In this document: positions 8,430-18,866 of the stretch, in pieces
Numbering within the stretch: position 1 is the stretch's first letter
Layout of the letters: every line of letters starts with the position of its first letter
Source: an uncultured Massilia sp.
Lineage (GTDB): Bacteria; Pseudomonadota; Gammaproteobacteria; Burkholderiales; Burkholderiaceae
Assembly: GCA_946481275.1 (NCBI GenBank)
Contig: CAMLMV010000012.1
Coordinates: 62,001-126,000, forward strand
Direction of reading: 5' to 3'
Length of the DNA stretch: 64,000 nt
Notes under the pieces: generated by a model
What the model saw: only the letters and a program-made list of their open reading frames with translations
Databases searched by the model: none
Told to the model about the DNA's origin: nothing
Made by a program: the position numbers and the translations under genes

Positions 8430-9221
8430 TTACTGCACCTTTGCCTTCTTGACCATTTCTTCCTGGTACGCGGCCAGCTTCTGCTGGGTCAGCGCTTCGG
8501 AGATCTGTGGCTTGACTTCGTCCAGCGTCGGCAGCTTGGCCGGACGGACGTCGTCCAGCTTGATCACGTGGTAGCCCACTTGCGTCTTGACCGGGGCGTC
8601 CGTGATCGCGCCTTTCTGCAGGTTGGTGAAGCCCGCGGCGAATTCCGGCGGGAACGACGACGGGCTGGCCCAATCCAGGTCGCCGCCGTTGTTGGCGGTG
8701 CCGGTGTCTTTCGACTGCTTCGCCAGGTCTTCGAACTTGGCGCCGCCTTTCAGCTTGGCAATGGCTGCTTTCGCTTCATCTTCGGTCGCGAACAGGATGT
8801 GGCGCACGTGGTATTCCTTGTCGCCGGTCTGCTTCGTGAAGCGGTCGTATTCGGCCTTCACTTCGGCGTCGGTGACCGGGTGCTTCGTGATGTAGTCGCG
8901 GGCGAGGGCGTTGATCACGATGGTCTGGCGGGCGTTCTCCAATGCCGCCTTGACTTCAGGATTCTTGTCGTAGCCCTGCTTGATGGCTTCCTGCATCATC
9001 ACTTCGCGCGAGATCAGGTCCTTCTTGATCGCCTCACGCAGTTGCGGGCTGTCGGTGCCCTGGCCTTGTGCCACGACCTGCTTGACGATCGCGTCGGCGC
9101 GCGACGACGGGATGGTTTTGCCGTTCACCACGGCGAGATTCTGTGCGAACGAAGGCGAGTAGGCAAACGATGCGGCGATAGCGATCAGGGCTAACAGCAG
9201 CCGTGCTGGCTTAAAAGTCAT
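8430..9221 (-). CDS. Periplasmic parvulin-type peptidyl-prolyl isomerase (copy B)
   Basis: A 263-residue precursor of the same architecture as copy A: signal peptide ending near SPSFAQ, then N-terminal helices, then a parvulin domain with YHVRHILFATEDEAK, KFEDLAKQSKDTGTANNGGDLDW and VGYHVIKLDDVR. It is closely similar to copy A along its full length. Two isomerases at one site may widen client range or dosage; which clients is not visible. Confidence 0.9.
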   Translation of the reverse strand: MTFKPARLLLALIAIAASFAYSPSFAQNLAVVNGKTIPSSRADAIVKQVVAQGQGTDSPQLREAIKKDLISREVMMQEAIKQGYDKNPEVKAALENARQTIVINALARDYITKHPVTDAEVKAEYDRFTKQTGDKEYHVRHILFATEDEAKAAIAKLKGGAKFEDLAKQSKDTGTANNGGDLDWASPSSFPPEFAAGFTNLQKGAITDAPVKTQVGYHVIKLDDVRPAKLPTLDEVKPQISEALTQQKLAAYQEEMVKKAKVQ

Positions 9222-9336
9222 TTTGTTTCCTGTGAGGGGGTTGCTTGGACGAAGATTTGATTAGTTTTTTTTAGTGCGTAGCGGATTCTGGAACTACTTA
9301 CTTACGACTCACTTAAGACTTCCGAAAAACACGCCG

Positions 9337-9612
9337 TCACGACTGCTCCGAAGGCGCAACGGCGGTAATCGCCAGGGCATGAATGTCGGTGTGCATCATA
9401 CCTTGCACGGCATCATATACCAGTCGATGACGCATGACCAGCCTCAGTCCCTCGAAGCGTTCCGAAACGATTTTCACTCGGTAATGACCCCCGCCGGAGG
9501 CCGCGCCGGGGTGCCCTGCGTGCAGGTGCGAATCGTCGCCGACCTCCAGTACGGACGGGCTCAACGCGGCGTCGAGGGACTGGCGGATGCGTTCCACGCG
9601 GTCGTCCATCAT
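9337..9612 (-). CDS. bolA: BolA family protein
   Basis: A 91-residue protein with the BolA fold signature: the HAGHPGAASGGGHYRVKIVS segment (invariant His in the variable loop) followed by FEGLRLVMRHRLVYDAV and MMHTDIHALAI. BolA proteins pair with monothiol glutaredoxins in iron-sulfur cluster handling and affect cell shape and biofilm. The ATG at 9610-9612 overlaps the yciB stop (ATGA), fixing the start and coupling translation to yciB. This arrangement is common in Burkholderiales. Confidence 0.9.
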   Translation of the reverse strand: MMDDRVERIRQSLDAALSPSVLEVGDDSHLHAGHPGAASGGGHYRVKIVSERFEGLRLVMRHRLVYDAVQGMMHTDIHALAITAVAPSEQS

Positions 9613-10262
9613 GCGTCTCCCTTGCCCTGCGGCTGCTCGTGTTCTTCGATGTACTTCGACAGCATCAGGGTCTGGATGACGATGAACGCGAAGAAGATGC
9701 CCGTGATGCCGAAGAGCTTGAAGTTGACCCACGCACCCGTGTTGCCCTTGAAGACAATGAAGGCCATCACGAGGTTCAATACGCCGATGGCGACGAAGAA
9801 GCCCATCCACGCGTAGCCGACCCTGGCCCACACGGCGTCCGGCAGGCGGATCTGCGCTTCCATCACCTTGCGCATCAGGTTGTTGCGGAAGCCGACCTGC
9901 GCGACGAACAGCGCCAGCGCGAAGGCCCAGTACAGGATCGTCGGCTTCCACTTGATGAAGTCCGGATCGTGGAAATAAATGGTCGCGCCACCCGTCACGA
10001 CGATGACGCCGAGGGACAGCCACAGCATGCCGTCCACCTTGCGGCCGCGGGCCAGCAGGTACAGGATCTGCAGGATGGTCGCGATGATGCCGACCGCGGA
10101 GGCGAGGATGATCGGCGACTGGTCGGGCGTGACGCTGCCGCCCGAGATCAGGCCGCCCATGTATTGCTGGACGAGCGCGTGCGCCGCGTCCTGGTGGCCA
10201 TCCGCGAATTTATAGACGAGGAAGAACAGGATGACCGGAAACAGGTCGAACAGGAATTTCAT
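9609..10262 (-). CDS. yciB: Septation protein A / inner-membrane protein YciB
   Basis: A 217-residue inner-membrane protein with about five or six hydrophobic helices. It begins MKFLFDLFPVILFFLVYK and contains KWKPTILYWAFALALFVAQ and the VWARVGYAWMGFFVAIGVLNL block of the YciB/IspZ (septation protein A) family, linked to cell-envelope synthesis and division. The ATG is at 10260-10262; the frame continues upstream without family similarity. It overlaps bolA by four bases. Confidence 0.9.
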   Translation of the reverse strand: MKFLFDLFPVILFFLVYKFADGHQDAAHALVQQYMGGLISGGSVTPDQSPIILASAVGIIATILQILYLLARGRKVDGMLWLSLGVIVVTGGATIYFHDPDFIKWKPTILYWAFALALFVAQVGFRNNLMRKVMEAQIRLPDAVWARVGYAWMGFFVAIGVLNLVMAFIVFKGNTGAWVNFKLFGITGIFFAFIVIQTLMLSKYIEEHEQPQGKGDA

Positions 10263-10276
10263 TGGTACATTGCCCT

Positions 10277-10672
10277 TCAGATCGGCTCGAAACGGAGCGC
10301 GGCGGAGTTGATGCAGTAGCGCAGGCCGGTCGGCGGCGGGCCGTCCGGGAACACGTGGCCCAGGTGGGCGTCGCAGACGGCGCAGATGATTTCCGTGCGC
10401 ACCATGCCATGACTCCTGTCGACCTTTTCGATCACGTTGTCCGGGTCGAGCGCCTTGAAATAGCTGGGCCAGCCGCAGCCGGAGTCGAACTTCGCGTCGG
10501 ACTCGAACAGCGGCGTGTCGCAGCACACGCAGTGATAGATGCCGTGCTCATGGTGGTCCCAGTACTTGCCCGTGAACGCGCGCTCGGTCGCCGCGTGGCG
10601 GGTGACCTGGTATTCCATCGGGTCCAGCTGGGCGCGCCATTCGGCGTCGGTTTTCGTCACTTTGTCGGTCAT
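10277..10672 (-). CDS. msrB: Peptide-methionine (R)-S-oxide reductase
   Basis: A 131-residue MsrB. It carries two zinc CxxC pairs ([10 protein letters not shown] region and [12 protein letters not shown]), the [10 protein letters not shown] motif and the catalytic Cys in [11 protein letters not shown]. It reduces methionine-R-sulfoxide in proteins with thioredoxin. Full family length. It sits 14 bases upstream of yciB on the same strand, so msrB-yciB-bolA is probably one operon. Confidence 0.95.
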   Translation of the reverse strand: MTDKVTKTDAEWRAQLDPMEYQVTRHAATERAFTGKYWDHHEHGIYHCVCCDTPLFESDAKFDSGCGWPSYFKALDPDNVIEKVDRSHGMVRTEIICAVCDAHLGHVFPDGPPPTGLRYCINSAALRFEPI

Positions 10673-10694
10673 GATCCCTCGTTCATTGTCAATC

Positions 10695-12215
10695 TCAGGA
10701 AGAGCAGCTCACCTCGAGGTGGGATGCCCAGTCCGGCGGCAGGGCCGCATAGGCGTCGTGCTCCGGCTGTTCGTCGAACGGACGCTCGAGGACACCGAGC
10801 AGCCTGCGCACTTCTTCAAAGTCGCCATTCTGCGCCTTTTCGATGGCCACCTGGGCCAGGTAGTTGCGCAGTACATATTTGGGGTTGGCGGCGTGCATCG
10901 CAAGCCGGCGCTCCGCATCGACGCTCTGTTCCTGGCGCAGCCGCGCGCGGTAGCCGACGGCCCACGCGTCGAAGGCGGGACGGTCGAGGAAGAGGTCGCG
11001 CAGCGGCGCGTCCGCTTCGGGTTCGTCCACCCGCAGGTCGCCCAGGCGACGGAAGAAGAGTGTGAAGTCGACGTGGTTCGCCTGCATGAGCTTGAACATG
11101 TCGTCGGCCAGCGCGCGGTCGTTATCTTGCGCCGTCTTGAGCCCGAGCTTGGCATGTAAAAGTTCATCGAACTTTTCGCCATAGGCGTCGACATACACCT
11201 CCAGCGCTGCCTGCGCCGCTTCCTGGTCTTCGATCAGCGGCAGCAGCGCGTTCGCCAGCGCATAGCAGTTCCAATGGCCCACGGGCACCTGGTTCGCGTA
11301 CGAATAGCGGCCGCCCTGGTCCGTGTGGTTGCAGATGTGGTCGACGTCGAACGCTTCCATGAAGCCGAACGGGCCATAGTCCAGCGTGAGGCCCAGGATC
11401 GACATATTGTCCGTGTTCATCACGCCATGCATGAAGCCGACGGATTGCCAGTGCGCGATCATCCGCGCCGTGCGGCGCGTGACTTCCTCGAGCAGCGCGA
11501 GATAGGGGTTCGGCGCGCCCGCGAGGTCCGGATAGAACGTCCTGATGACGTAATCGGCCAGCGTGCGCAGTTCTTCCGGCTTGTCGCGGTAGCGCCAATG
11601 CTCGAAAGAACCGAAGCGCACGAACGACGGCGCCATGCGCGTGACGACGGCGGCCGTCTCCATCGTCTCGCGGATGATGCCTTTGTTCGACCCCGTGACC
11701 ATCAGCGCGCGGGTCGTCGGGATGCCGAGGGCGGCCATCGCCTCCGAACACAGGAATTCGCGGATCGAGGAGCGCAGCACGGCGCGGCCGTCGCCCATGC
11801 GGGAGTACGGGGTCATGCCTGCACCCTTCAGCTGGAGCTCCATCCGGCCGTCAAGGCCGTCGATGTCGCCCAGCAGGATCGCGCGGCCATCGCCCAGCTG
11901 GCCGGCCCAGTGGCCGAACTGGTGGCCGGAATACACGGCGGCCAGCGGCTGCGAGCGGGGCGGGACGTGGTTGCCCGTGAAGACGGCCACGAAGTCCTCG
12001 TGCGCGAGATCGGCGGCATCAAGGCCCACAAGCCGGGCAGCCGGCGCGCTGGCTGCGACAAAGTATGGCGCGGGCAGGGGCGTCGGCATCAGGCGCGTAT
12101 AAAACGCGGGCGGCAGTTCGGCAAAGGCATTGTCGAATGGCAGATCGTCGGCGGTGCGGGTGCTGATAACGCTTCCTCGGGTTGATTGGTTCTTCGTGCG
12201 CGGATTGTACCCCAC
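10695..12215 (-). CDS. selO: Protein adenylyltransferase SelO (YdiU family)
   Basis: A pseudokinase-fold AMP transferase of the SelO family: [77 protein letters not shown], and the conserved C-terminal LEVSCSS with a redox Cys (as in E. coli, no selenocysteine). It AMPylates redox proteins during oxidative stress. The start is uncertain. Homology begins at about [13 protein letters not shown] (near 12150) and no ATG lies just before it. GTG at 12215 is the nearest standard start (506 residues) but lacks a ribosome site. An AGGA box precedes an in-frame ATC at 12165-12167 (490 residues). Confidence 0.88.
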   Translation of the reverse strand: MGYNPRTKNQSTRGSVISTRTADDLPFDNAFAELPPAFYTRLMPTPLPAPYFVAASAPAARLVGLDAADLAHEDFVAVFTGNHVPPRSQPLAAVYSGHQFGHWAGQLGDGRAILLGDIDGLDGRMELQLKGAGMTPYSRMGDGRAVLRSSIREFLCSEAMAALGIPTTRALMVTGSNKGIIRETMETAAVVTRMAPSFVRFGSFEHWRYRDKPEELRTLADYVIRTFYPDLAGAPNPYLALLEEVTRRTARMIAHWQSVGFMHGVMNTDNMSILGLTLDYGPFGFMEAFDVDHICNHTDQGGRYSYANQVPVGHWNCYALANALLPLIEDQEAAQAALEVYVDAYGEKFDELLHAKLGLKTAQDNDRALADDMFKLMQANHVDFTLFFRRLGDLRVDEPEADAPLRDLFLDRPAFDAWAVGYRARLRQEQSVDAERRLAMHAANPKYVLRNYLAQVAIEKAQNGDFEEVRRLLGVLERPFDEQPEHDAYAALPPDWASHLEVSCSS

Positions 12216-12257
12216 ACGCGCGGATTCTATGGGCGCAAGGCGTGCGCGGCCTATCCG

Positions 12258-12274
12258 GGTTACATTCCGTAACC
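12258..12274. promoter_or_regulatory. Candidate operator dyad between selO and the acyl-CoA ligase gene
   Basis: GGTTACATTCCGTAACC is a perfect 6-bp inverted repeat with a 5-base spacer in the divergent intergenic region, followed by another TTCGTAA-like stretch. It could bind a dimeric repressor of the downstream fatty-acid genes. No binding protein is identified. Confidence 0.35.
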
Positions 12275-12375
12275 GTTTCGTAATGTTGTGCTGCTGCGGT
12301 GCAGCATCGAATTCCGTTGACGTTCTCCGCACGATCGTTCGAAACTCAGCTTCCCACAAGCAACCCGAGAGACCG

Positions 12376-14025
<1,650 letters not shown>

Positions 14026-14053
14026 TCAATCATTCATACAAACAAGGAGAACC

Positions 14054-16141
14054 ATGAGCGCCGACTACCAGGTCATCGACGACGTCGCCGTCATCACGTT
14101 GAACAACCCGCCCGTCAATGGCCTCGGCCTGGCGACGCGCACCGCCGCCGTCGAAGGTTTGCAGCGCGCGGCCCAGGATCCGGCCGTCAAGGCCATCGTC
14201 ATCACGGGCGCCGGCAAGGCGTTCTCGGGCGGTGCCGACATCCGCGAATTCAATTCGCCCAAGGCGCTCACGGAACCGACATTGCACACCCTGATCCGCA
14301 CGGTCGAGAATTCGGACAAGCCCGTGGTGGCCGCGATCCACACCGTGTGCATGGGCGGCGGGCTGGAACTGGCGCTGGGCGCCAACTACCGCGTGGCGCT
14401 GCCGGGCGCGCAGATCGCGCTGCCCGAAGTGAAACTGGGCCTGCTGCCGGGCGCCGGCGGCACGCAGCGCCTGCCGCGCGTGCTGGGCCTGGAGACCGCG
14501 CTGAACATGATCGTCACGGGGACCCCGGTGCTGTCCGAAAAGCTGGCCGGCACCTTGCTGTTCGACGAATTGCTGCCGGCCGGGTCCGACCTCGTCGCGG
14601 GTGCCGTCGCGTTCGCGCGCCGCGTGGCCGACGTGCGGCCGCTGCCGAAGGTGCGCGAGCGCCAGGTCGGGCATCCGGATGCGGCGGGCTTCCTGGCCGC
14701 GGCCCGCGCGCGTGTAAAGGTCGAGGCGGGGCCGTTCCCGGCGCCCGTCGAATGCGTGGAGACCGTTGCCGCGTCCGTCGAGAAGCCGTTCGAGGAGGGC
14801 CTGAAATTCGAACGCGAGCGCTTCATCCACCTCACGCAGACGACGGAATCGAAAGCGCTGCGCCATGCGTTCTTTGCGGAGCGCGCCGCGAGCAAGGTGC
14901 CGGACGTGCCGGCGGATACGCCGGTGCGCGAGATCCGCAGCGCGGCCGTCGTGGGCGCGGGCACGATGGGCGGCGGGATCGCGATGAACTTCGCGAATGC
15001 CGGCATTCCCGTGACGATCCTCGAGACGAAGCAGGACGCGCTGGACAAGGGGCTGGCCACCATCCGCAAGAACTACGAGAACACGGTCAACAAGGGCAAG
15101 CTGGCGGCGGACAAGGCCGAGCAGCGCGTGGGCCTGATTCGCGGCACGCTGGACTATGCGGACATCGCCCAGGCCGACATCGTCATCGAAGCGGTGTTCG
15201 AGGACATGGACGTGAAGGCCTCGGTATTCCGCCACTTGGATGCGGCGATGAAGCCGGGCGCGATCCTCGCGTCGAACACGTCGACCCTGGACCTGGACCG
15301 GATCGCGGCGCTGACGTCGCGCCCGCAGGACGTCATCGGCCTGCACTTCTTCAGCCCTGCCAACGTGATGAAGCTGCTGGAGATCGTGCGCGGCGCGCAA
15401 ACGGGCAAGGACGTCCTCGCGACGGCGCTGGCGCTGGCGAAGAAGATCAGGAAGACGGGCGTCGTCGCCGGCGTGTGCGACGGCTTCATCGGCAACCGCA
15501 TGGTGGAACAGTACATCCGCCAGGCGGGCTTCCTGCTGGACGAAGGCGCGCTGCCGCAGCAGGTCGATGCGGCCATCGAGAAGTTCGGCTTCGCGATGGG
15601 CCCGTTCCGCATGGGCGACCTGGCCGGCAATGACGTCGGCTGGTACATCCGCAAGCGCCGCGCCGTCGAGTCGCCGGACGTGAAGTACTCGAAGACGGCC
15701 GACCTGCTGTGCGAACAGGGCCGGTTCGGCCAGAAGACGGGCGCCGGATGGTACGACTACCAGGCGGGCGACCGCACGCCGCGGCCGTCGCCGTGGGTCG
15801 ACGGGATGATCGTCAAGCACTCGCAGGACCTGGGTGTCGACCGCCGCGCCATCCCCGACGAGGAGATCGTCGAGCGACTCGTCTACGCGCTGGTGAACGA
15901 GGGCGCGCGAATCCTGGAAGAGGGCATCGCACTGCGCGCGTCCGACATCGACATGGTCTACCTGTCCGGCTACGGCTTCCCGCTGTTCCGCGGCGGCCCG
16001 ATGTTTTATGCGGACACCGTGGGCCTGCCCACCGTGCTGGCCGCCGTCGAGAAGTATGCGCGCGGCTACCACGGCGAAGCGTGGGCGCCGGCGCCGCTGC
16101 TCGTCCGCCTGGCGCAGGAAGGCAAGACGTTCAACGGGTGA
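14054..16141 (+). CDS. Bifunctional enoyl-CoA hydratase / 3-hydroxyacyl-CoA dehydrogenase
   Basis: A 695-residue fusion enzyme of beta-oxidation. Residues 1-180 are a crotonase domain (GAGKAFSGGADI oxyanion region, VCMGGGLELALGANYR, LPGAGGTQRLPR with the catalytic Glu region). From about 300 follows the NAD-binding domain (VVGAGTMGGGIAMNFANAG; HFFSPANVMKLLEIVRG). The C-terminal dehydrogenase domains contain GFIGNRM and GYGFPLFRGGPMFYAD. The order is that of FadJ and peroxisomal-type bifunctional enzymes. A strong AAGGAG ribosome site precedes the ATG. It forms an operon with the upstream acyl-CoA ligase. Confidence 0.93.
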   Translation: MSADYQVIDDVAVITLNNPPVNGLGLATRTAAVEGLQRAAQDPAVKAIVITGAGKAFSGGADIREFNSPKALTEPTLHTLIRTVENSDKPVVAAIHTVCMGGGLELALGANYRVALPGAQIALPEVKLGLLPGAGGTQRLPRVLGLETALNMIVTGTPVLSEKLAGTLLFDELLPAGSDLVAGAVAFARRVADVRPLPKVRERQVGHPDAAGFLAAARARVKVEAGPFPAPVECVETVAASVEKPFEEGLKFERERFIHLTQTTESKALRHAFFAERAASKVPDVPADTPVREIRSAAVVGAGTMGGGIAMNFANAGIPVTILETKQDALDKGLATIRKNYENTVNKGKLAADKAEQRVGLIRGTLDYADIAQADIVIEAVFEDMDVKASVFRHLDAAMKPGAILASNTSTLDLDRIAALTSRPQDVIGLHFFSPANVMKLLEIVRGAQTGKDVLATALALAKKIRKTGVVAGVCDGFIGNRMVEQYIRQAGFLLDEGALPQQVDAAIEKFGFAMGPFRMGDLAGNDVGWYIRKRRAVESPDVKYSKTADLLCEQGRFGQKTGAGWYDYQAGDRTPRPSPWVDGMIVKHSQDLGVDRRAIPDEEIVERLVYALVNEGARILEEGIALRASDIDMVYLSGYGFPLFRGGPMFYADTVGLPTVLAAVEKYARGYHGEAWAPAPLLVRLAQEGKTFNG

Positions 16142-16191
16142 GAATACCCCTGATGCAGTCATGGTGCGCACCGTGCTAGGCTGAGCGCACC

Positions 16192-17427
16192 ATGAAGAAC
16201 GCCCTCCTGATCGCCACCGCCTGCCTGCTCGGACTGTTGTCCACGACGGGGGCGTCGCTGCCGTACCCCATCCTGCCGCCGCTGTTCGTGAACGGTGCGC
16301 CGGACAGCCTGACGCACTTCCTCGGCCTGCCGCCCAAGCTCCTGTTCGCGCTGGCGCTGATGGTCAACCCGATCGGCCTGCTGCTCGGCACCGCCGTGCT
16401 CGGGTCGCTGTCGGACCGGTACGGCCGCCGGCCGCTGCTGCTCGTGACGGCCGTGGGCGCGGCCATCGGCCACGTGCTGACGGCGTGGGCGCTGGCGAGC
16501 CGCTCGTATCCGCTGTTCCTCGTCGCCCGTTTCGGCACGGGCCTGCTGGAGGGCCATAGCGCGATCGTGCGCGCGATGCTGGCGGACCGGCTGCAAGGCC
16601 CGCTGCGCAACCACGCGCTGTCGTGGCTGAACGGCGCGCTGCACCTGGGCTGGCTGGTCGGGCCGTTGCTGGCCGGGTTCACGATCGCGTGGGGCATCAC
16701 GGTCCCGTTCTACATCGCCGCGGGCGCGCTGCTGCTGGGCGCAGTCCTCGTCGGCGTCGCGCTGGAGCGCAACCCGCGCGCGGACGGGCCGTCGTGGTGG
16801 AGCGTCGCGCGCGAACGTCACGCGTTCAACCTGCTGCGCCACGACGGCCTGCGCGCGCTGTTCGGCGTGCAGCTCGCGTACACGTGCGGCGTGACGGCGT
16901 TCTACGAGTTCTATCCGCTGTGGCTCGTCGAGGTGGGCCATTACGACACGCGCGCGATCGCCCTCGTCAACGTGGGCATGTGCGGGCTGATGACGTGTTC
17001 CGCGCTGTTCGCCGGCCGCGCCAGCCGCACGGAGCCGATGCGCCGCGCCGCATGGCTGGCCGCCTGCGTGGCGCTGGCCATCGGCTCGCTCGGCGTGGGT
17101 CACCTGTGGGTGGGCCTCGTGGGCATCATGGCGTTCGGCCTGCCGCACGCGTTCTACAACGCCGTCGTGCAGGCGTGGGCGGCGGACCGCTTCGGCGGCG
17201 GGCACGGACAGGGTGCCGTCATGGGCCTGCTGTCGACGACGTTCTGCCTCGCGAACATCCTGATGGCGGCGGCGGGCGCCGTGCTGACGCTGGTCGACAC
17301 GCGGCTCGTGCTGCTGACGGGCGCGATCCTGACGGCGTGGGCGGCGAACCGGATGCGGACGTGGGGCAGCGGCGCGATGGCCCGGACGGCGGCCACCGTG
17401 CCCGGCCCCGACGGTGGTGCGGCCTAG
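16192..17427 (+). CDS. MFS transporter
   Basis: A 411-residue, 12-helix major facilitator protein. The loop 2-3 motif is GSLSDRYGRRPLLL, and a second-half analogue is degenerate. TetA/Bcr-like efflux proteins look similar; the substrate is not inferable. It follows the beta-oxidation gene by 50 bases and converges on the GH5 gene, with a 4-base overlap of the ends. Confidence 0.85.
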   Translation: MKNALLIATACLLGLLSTTGASLPYPILPPLFVNGAPDSLTHFLGLPPKLLFALALMVNPIGLLLGTAVLGSLSDRYGRRPLLLVTAVGAAIGHVLTAWALASRSYPLFLVARFGTGLLEGHSAIVRAMLADRLQGPLRNHALSWLNGALHLGWLVGPLLAGFTIAWGITVPFYIAAGALLLGAVLVGVALERNPRADGPSWWSVARERHAFNLLRHDGLRALFGVQLAYTCGVTAFYEFYPLWLVEVGHYDTRAIALVNVGMCGLMTCSALFAGRASRTEPMRRAAWLAACVALAIGSLGVGHLWVGLVGIMAFGLPHAFYNAVVQAWAADRFGGGHGQGAVMGLLSTTFCLANILMAAAGAVLTLVDTRLVLLTGAILTAWAANRMRTWGSGAMARTAATVPGPDGGAA

Positions 17428-18473
17428 CGCGTCTCCGGCACCAGCGCCTTCAGGATCGGCTTCACGAAGTCGTTCTTCCTGAAGTCGTACAGCAGGAAAT
17501 CGCTGGAGAACTGCCAGTAGCCCCACGCGAAGCCATATTTCTCCGCCGTGCGCGCGACGGTCGACGTCCACAGCACGCGATCCTCCATCGCCGCCTTGTC
17601 GTACGCGCCGAATTCGCCGAGGAAAACGGGACGGCCGCTCGCGTCGCTCCAGGCCTTGACGGCGGCGAAGTCCTGGTCGATGCGCGCGATCTCCTCCGGC
17701 TTGCCGAAGCGGATGCCCGTCTTCGAGCGGATCGGTTCATCGGCCCACGACGCGCCCTGGTGCGTGAACGGGAACGGGTCGTAGTAGTGGAACGTGGCGA
17801 TGAGGTGCTTGTCGGCGGCCGGCAGGACCAGGTCTTTCAGCGTGTCGCGGCTGTTCCAGCGCACGCCGCCGACGATCACGTTGCGCGTGGGGTTCGTCTT
17901 GCGCATGATGGCCAGCACCTGCGGGAAGCTGGCGTTCCACTTTGCCGCGTCGAACTGGCCGTGCGGCTCGTTGAGCAGTTCGAAGACGACCGAGTTCGGC
18001 TCGTTGCGGTAGCGCTCCGCCAGCTGGCTCCAGACGGCCTTCAGCTTCGGCATGCAGGCGGCGACGTCCTTCGAGCAGTCGTCGAAATCATGCTCGTCGA
18101 TGATGACGTTCAGGCCGTGCTTCGTGGCCGTCGCGACGACCCAGTCGAGGCGGTTGAGCCATTTCGGATCGAGGCGGTTCTGTGCATCGAGGGCGCGGAA
18201 CGCGAACAGCACGACGCGCACGGTCGAGAACCCGGCCGCCTTGATCTTCGCAAAGTGCTCCTCCTTGTAATTGCCCTGGGCGCCGTCGCGCCAGAAGGGA
18301 TCGTAGCCGATGACGTTGACGCCGCGGCCGAGCTGCCGGACCTGGTCGTGCGCGGAAATGTCCTTGAACTGCGAGGTGGCCGGCGGCGGGTTGGGAGCGG
18401 GATCGTCGGCGAGGGCGGTATGCGCGACGAGGGTGAGCGTGACGGCGGCGGCAAGGCGCGGCAATTTGAACAT
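17424..18473 (-). CDS. Secreted glycoside hydrolase family 5 enzyme (cellulase-like)
   Basis: A 349-residue precursor with signal peptide MFKLPRLAAAVTLTLVAHTALA, a short Pro-rich linker and a TIM-barrel GH5 domain. FAKIKAAGFSTVRVV opens the barrel. VVFELLNEPHG carries the acid/base Glu (about residue 166) and PVFLGEFGAYDK the nucleophile Glu (about 288). It probably cleaves beta-1,4-glucans or mannans outside the cytoplasm. No cellulose-binding module is attached. The call to family level is firm; the substrate is inferred. Confidence 0.9.
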   Translation of the reverse strand: MFKLPRLAAAVTLTLVAHTALADDPAPNPPPATSQFKDISAHDQVRQLGRGVNVIGYDPFWRDGAQGNYKEEHFAKIKAAGFSTVRVVLFAFRALDAQNRLDPKWLNRLDWVVATATKHGLNVIIDEHDFDDCSKDVAACMPKLKAVWSQLAERYRNEPNSVVFELLNEPHGQFDAAKWNASFPQVLAIMRKTNPTRNVIVGGVRWNSRDTLKDLVLPAADKHLIATFHYYDPFPFTHQGASWADEPIRSKTGIRFGKPEEIARIDQDFAAVKAWSDASGRPVFLGEFGAYDKAAMEDRVLWTSTVARTAEKYGFAWGYWQFSSDFLLYDFRKNDFVKPILKALVPETR

Positions 18474-18572
18474 GAAGAGTCTCCATCGTTATCGTTGTGT
18501 GCGACGATGGTAGCGCTATCTCGACCGCCTGCCAAGCATGTGACAACGAGACATTTCCAAAAACCGGCACCC

Positions 18573-18780
18573 AAATTCGGGGTCAGAGCACATTTTTTGG
18601 AAAATTCGGGGTCAGAGCACTTTTTCAGACACGAGCACCGAAGCAAGATTGATGGGGACGTAGCGAGAGACCTCATCTCGCGGTTGGGGAGTTAGGCCCA
18701 GCATGTTTGCACATCGAGAAATTGTTCCGAAATGTGCTCTGACCCCGAATCCTCGGAAAAACGTGCTCTGACCCCGAATT
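18573..18780. repeat. REPIN-like repeat cluster 1
   Basis: The 17-mer ATTCGGGGTCAGAGCAC occurs directly at 18575-18591 and 18604-18620, and inverted at 18734-18750 and 18763-18779. It brackets a 113-base core that contains a small hairpin, GCGAGA/TCTCGC (about 18663-18681). A second cluster with the same arrangement lies at 37875-38101. Such paired inverted motifs resemble REPINs mobilised by REP-associated tyrosine transposases; no transposase gene is in the window. The 18474-18866 gap has no gene, only this cluster and a terminator. Confidence 0.8.
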
Positions 18781-18818
18781 GGTTTTTGCCTCCGAATTTG
18801 TTTTTGTGACGCGCAACG

Positions 18819-18843
18819 AAAAAGCCGCCATCGCCGGCGGCTC
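18819..18843 (-). terminator. Intrinsic terminator of the MHS-type transporter gene
   Basis: On the minus strand AGCCGCCG / CGGCGGCT (loop GCGAT region) is followed by TTTTTCG, 24 bases past the transporter stop. Confidence 0.75.
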
Positions 18844-18866
18844 GGTGTGGAACGCGGATGCGGCAC

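Noticed and set aside
14030..16171. 713-codon minus-strand frame opposite the beta-oxidation enzyme
   Set aside because: Composition is that of an antisense shadow; the plus-strand gene has strong motifs and ribosome site.
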